The notes beneath the pieces are model-generated. The model saw only the letters and a program-made list of their open reading frames with translations. It searched no databases and was not told the DNA's origin. Made by a program: the position numbers and the translations under genes. From contig VBNZ01000041.1 of the NCBI GenBank assembly GCA_005877675.1, positions 1-8,575 of the forward strand: 8,575 bases of DNA. The letters run 5' to 3'. Of the stretch, positions 7,287 through 8,575 are shown piece by piece (position 1 is the stretch's first letter; every line of letters begins with the position of its first letter). The DNA is from Gammaproteobacteria bacterium. Its GTDB lineage: Bacteria > Pseudomonadota > Gammaproteobacteria > Xanthomonadales > Rhodanobacteraceae.

Positions 7287-8232
7287 TTAATGCCGGGCTT
7301 CGGCCAGCGCCCTGTCGGCCGCAGTCGCCAGCGCCGGCGAGATGCCACTGCCGGTTGCAAGCTCCTTGCGCGCAGCAACGCCGATTTCGTCCCAGGCCTT
7401 GCTTTCAGCAGCGTTTGGCTGCGTAATCGTGATGCCCTGCTTGCGCAGCGCATCGCGCGCCTGCGCATTGTCGTCACGCGTGATTTTTTCGAGGCGGGTG
7501 AATGCGCCGCCGATTTCTTCGTTGAGCGTCTTCTGATCTTCCGGACTCAGCGCATCGACTGCCTTCTTGTCGATCACCAGCACGCCGATCACATAGATCA
7601 GCGGCGAATCGACCATGTACTTGACCTTGGTGTGCCACTGGAACGCCAGTGCGCCCGAGGTCGTGTTCGCCGCCGTGTCGATCAGACCAGTCTGCAAACT
7701 GGTGTAAACGTCGGCGAGCTGCAGTGGAATCGGCGTGACGCCCGCAGCCTTGAACGCGACTTCGGCAATGTGGTCGCCCTGCGGCACCCACACCTTGGCC
7801 GATTTCAGATCGTCCTTGCCGTGGATATCCTTCACACTCATCAGATAGGCGAAGCCGCCGCCCGAAATGCCGGGCGCATAGTAGCCCGCCTTCTCGAAGC
7901 TCGCCTTGAGCTGCGCATCGAGCTTGGCGCGCACCTTGTCGACTTCATCCAGCGTGCGGAACTGGAACGGCTGGCTGTACACCGCGGCATCGGGCGTGAT
8001 CGCCGATCTTGATCTTGCGCAGCACGGTTGCGTCGTCGCCCATCACGCCGCCCGGGTAGAACTTGAGCTCGACGCGGTCGGAAGTGCGCGTCTTGATCGC
8101 GGTTGCCGCCGCACGCATCTCCGTCATCCACGCATTGCCGTCCGGCGCGATCGTGGCGATCTTGATCGTTGCCGCTTGTACGTTCAGCGCTGTCAGCGCC
8201 AGCGCCGAAGCGAAAAATATGATCTTTTTCAT
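7287..8232 (-). pseudogene. dctP: TRAP transporter substrate-binding protein DctP, frameshifted with an internal deletion
   Basis: This is the periplasmic receptor of the TRAP system, interrupted in this sequence. From the ATG at 8232, frame one gives a signal peptide (MKKIIFFASALALTALNVQA, cleavage likely after VQA) and the DctP N-terminal lobe through FYPGGVMGDDATVLRKIKIG (residue 77, ending at 8002). The family then changes frame: from 8000 a second frame reads ITPDAAVYSQPFQFRTLDEVD and runs 237 residues to TAA at 7287. One extra base (8001) lies between them, and the conserved block usually found there (QLQGAA...-like, about 14 residues) is absent, consistent with loss of roughly 40 bases. 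Read as is, translation would continue out of frame to a stop near 7945. The rest is normal. Trp replaces the usual ligand-carboxylate Arg in KVWVPQGD. A strong ribosome site, GAGGTAGG, is 7 bases before the ATG. Confidence 0.88.
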
Positions 8233-8239
8233 TTTTATA

Positions 8240-8247
8240 CCTACCTC
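8240..8247 (-). promoter_or_regulatory. dctP ribosome binding site overlapping the TatT stop codon
   Basis: GAGGTAGG on the minus strand ends 7 bases before the dctP ATG at 8232 and shares bases with the TGA stop of the upstream TatT gene (8248-8246). It is the strongest Shine-Dalgarno in the window. This suits the receptor, which is normally made in excess over the membrane subunits, and implies translational coupling to TatT. Confidence 0.75.
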
Positions 8248-8575
8248 AAAAAAAGTCTTTGCCGGATTCGAGCAAGGCCCTGGCCTTGCGCTTGGCGAGC
8301 GTGTTGATCAATGTCAGGCGCGGCGCAACCGGGTCGGCGGCGAGCACTTCGTTGAGCAGTTTGTCGTGCAGTTCCTGATCGAACACGAGCCGCGCGTAGA
8401 ACTGCGCGTAGAGCACACGCACCATCTGGTTCTTGCCGCCGGACAATTCCAGCGCCTTGTCGAAATACATCTTGCCCTCCTCGGGCTTGCCGCCGAGCGA
8501 GGCAGGGCGGATCGAATTGATCACCCCCAGATACAGCGAGGCACCGCCCTCGTCGTAGTGCGCGTCGCACTCGTT
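8246..8575 (-). CDS. TatT-type TPR lipoprotein family of a TRAP transporter, 5' part outside window
   Basis: This is the C-terminal 109 residues of a TatT-family protein. The frame is open to the right edge, beginning NECDAHYDEGGASLYLGVIN, and ends ALLESGKDFF with TGA at 8248-8246. The GGASLYLGV, SLGGKPEEGKMYFDKALELSGG, VRVLYAQFYARLVFDQELHDKLL and TLAKRKARALL blocks match the pattern I know for TRAP-associated TatT: helical tetratricopeptide-like repeats in which each subunit holds a pore thought to pass ligand to the receptor. In Treponema pallidum the TatT protein (Tp0956) is a periplasmic lipoprotein forming a trimer with its P-subunit partner. The stop is 13 bases before dctP. An internal GTG at 8524 is not a start, because homologous sequence continues upstream to the edge. 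The lipoprotein signal would lie outside the window. Confidence 0.85.
   Translation of the reverse strand, partial: NECDAHYDEGGASLYLGVINSIRPASLGGKPEEGKMYFDKALELSGGKNQMVRVLYAQFYARLVFDQELHDKLLNEVLAADPVAPRLTLINTLAKRKARALLESGKDFF

Noticed and set aside
7277..7477. N-terminal extension of DctQ to a start at 7477
   Set aside because: It would overlap DctP by about 190 bases with an Arg-rich non-membrane leader. The GTG at 7276 has a ribosome site and normal operon spacing.
6759..8012. A 417-residue plus-strand open frame over dctQ and dctP
   Set aside because: It runs antisense to two TRAP genes and has low-complexity Ser/Thr/Arg content typical of shadow frames.

Overview
This is a GC-rich proteobacterial chromosome segment, most likely from a gammaproteobacterium of the Xanthomonadales/Rhodanobacteraceae type. 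The lineage is inferred from remembered resemblance of the GuaA N-terminus and the neighbouring guaB-guaA order to Xanthomonadales; no search was run. Coding density is very high. No gene-free stretch exceeds about 115 bases, and no rRNA, tRNA, CRISPR array, insertion sequence or phage gene was seen.

Layout. On the minus strand at the left edge is guaA (GMP synthetase, first 398 residues; the 3' part lies outside). Upstream of it, on the same strand, are a PIN-domain (VapC-type) toxin and its Phd/YefM-type antitoxin, whose promoter region carries a perfect 17-bp palindrome. Next is guaB (IMP dehydrogenase). The toxin-antitoxin pair therefore sits inside what would otherwise be a guaBA purine unit (IMP to XMP to GMP). 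Divergent from guaB, on the plus strand, is a five-helix membrane protein with a periplasmic LtaS/sulfatase-type domain. It converges on a minus-strand TRAP transporter operon, in transcription order TatT-like TPR protein (partial at the right edge), substrate-binding protein DctP, small membrane protein DctQ and large membrane protein DctM. This composition defines a TPR-protein-associated TRAP (TPAT) transporter.

Two genes look damaged. GuaB lacks about eight residues immediately after its catalytic cysteine motif, as if 24 bp had been removed in frame. DctP is split by a frame change where a conserved block of about 14 residues is also missing. Either these are real lesions, which would give a guanine-biosynthesis defect and a dead transporter, or they are assembly/sequencing deletions; the window alone cannot decide. 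GuaA also carries an unusual insertion of about 28 residues in its glutaminase domain.

I see no wholly new multi-gene system. The most unusual points are the GuaB active-site deletion, the toxin-antitoxin pair lodged between guaB and guaA, and the TPAT-type receptor with tryptophan where TRAP receptors usually have the ligand-binding arginine.
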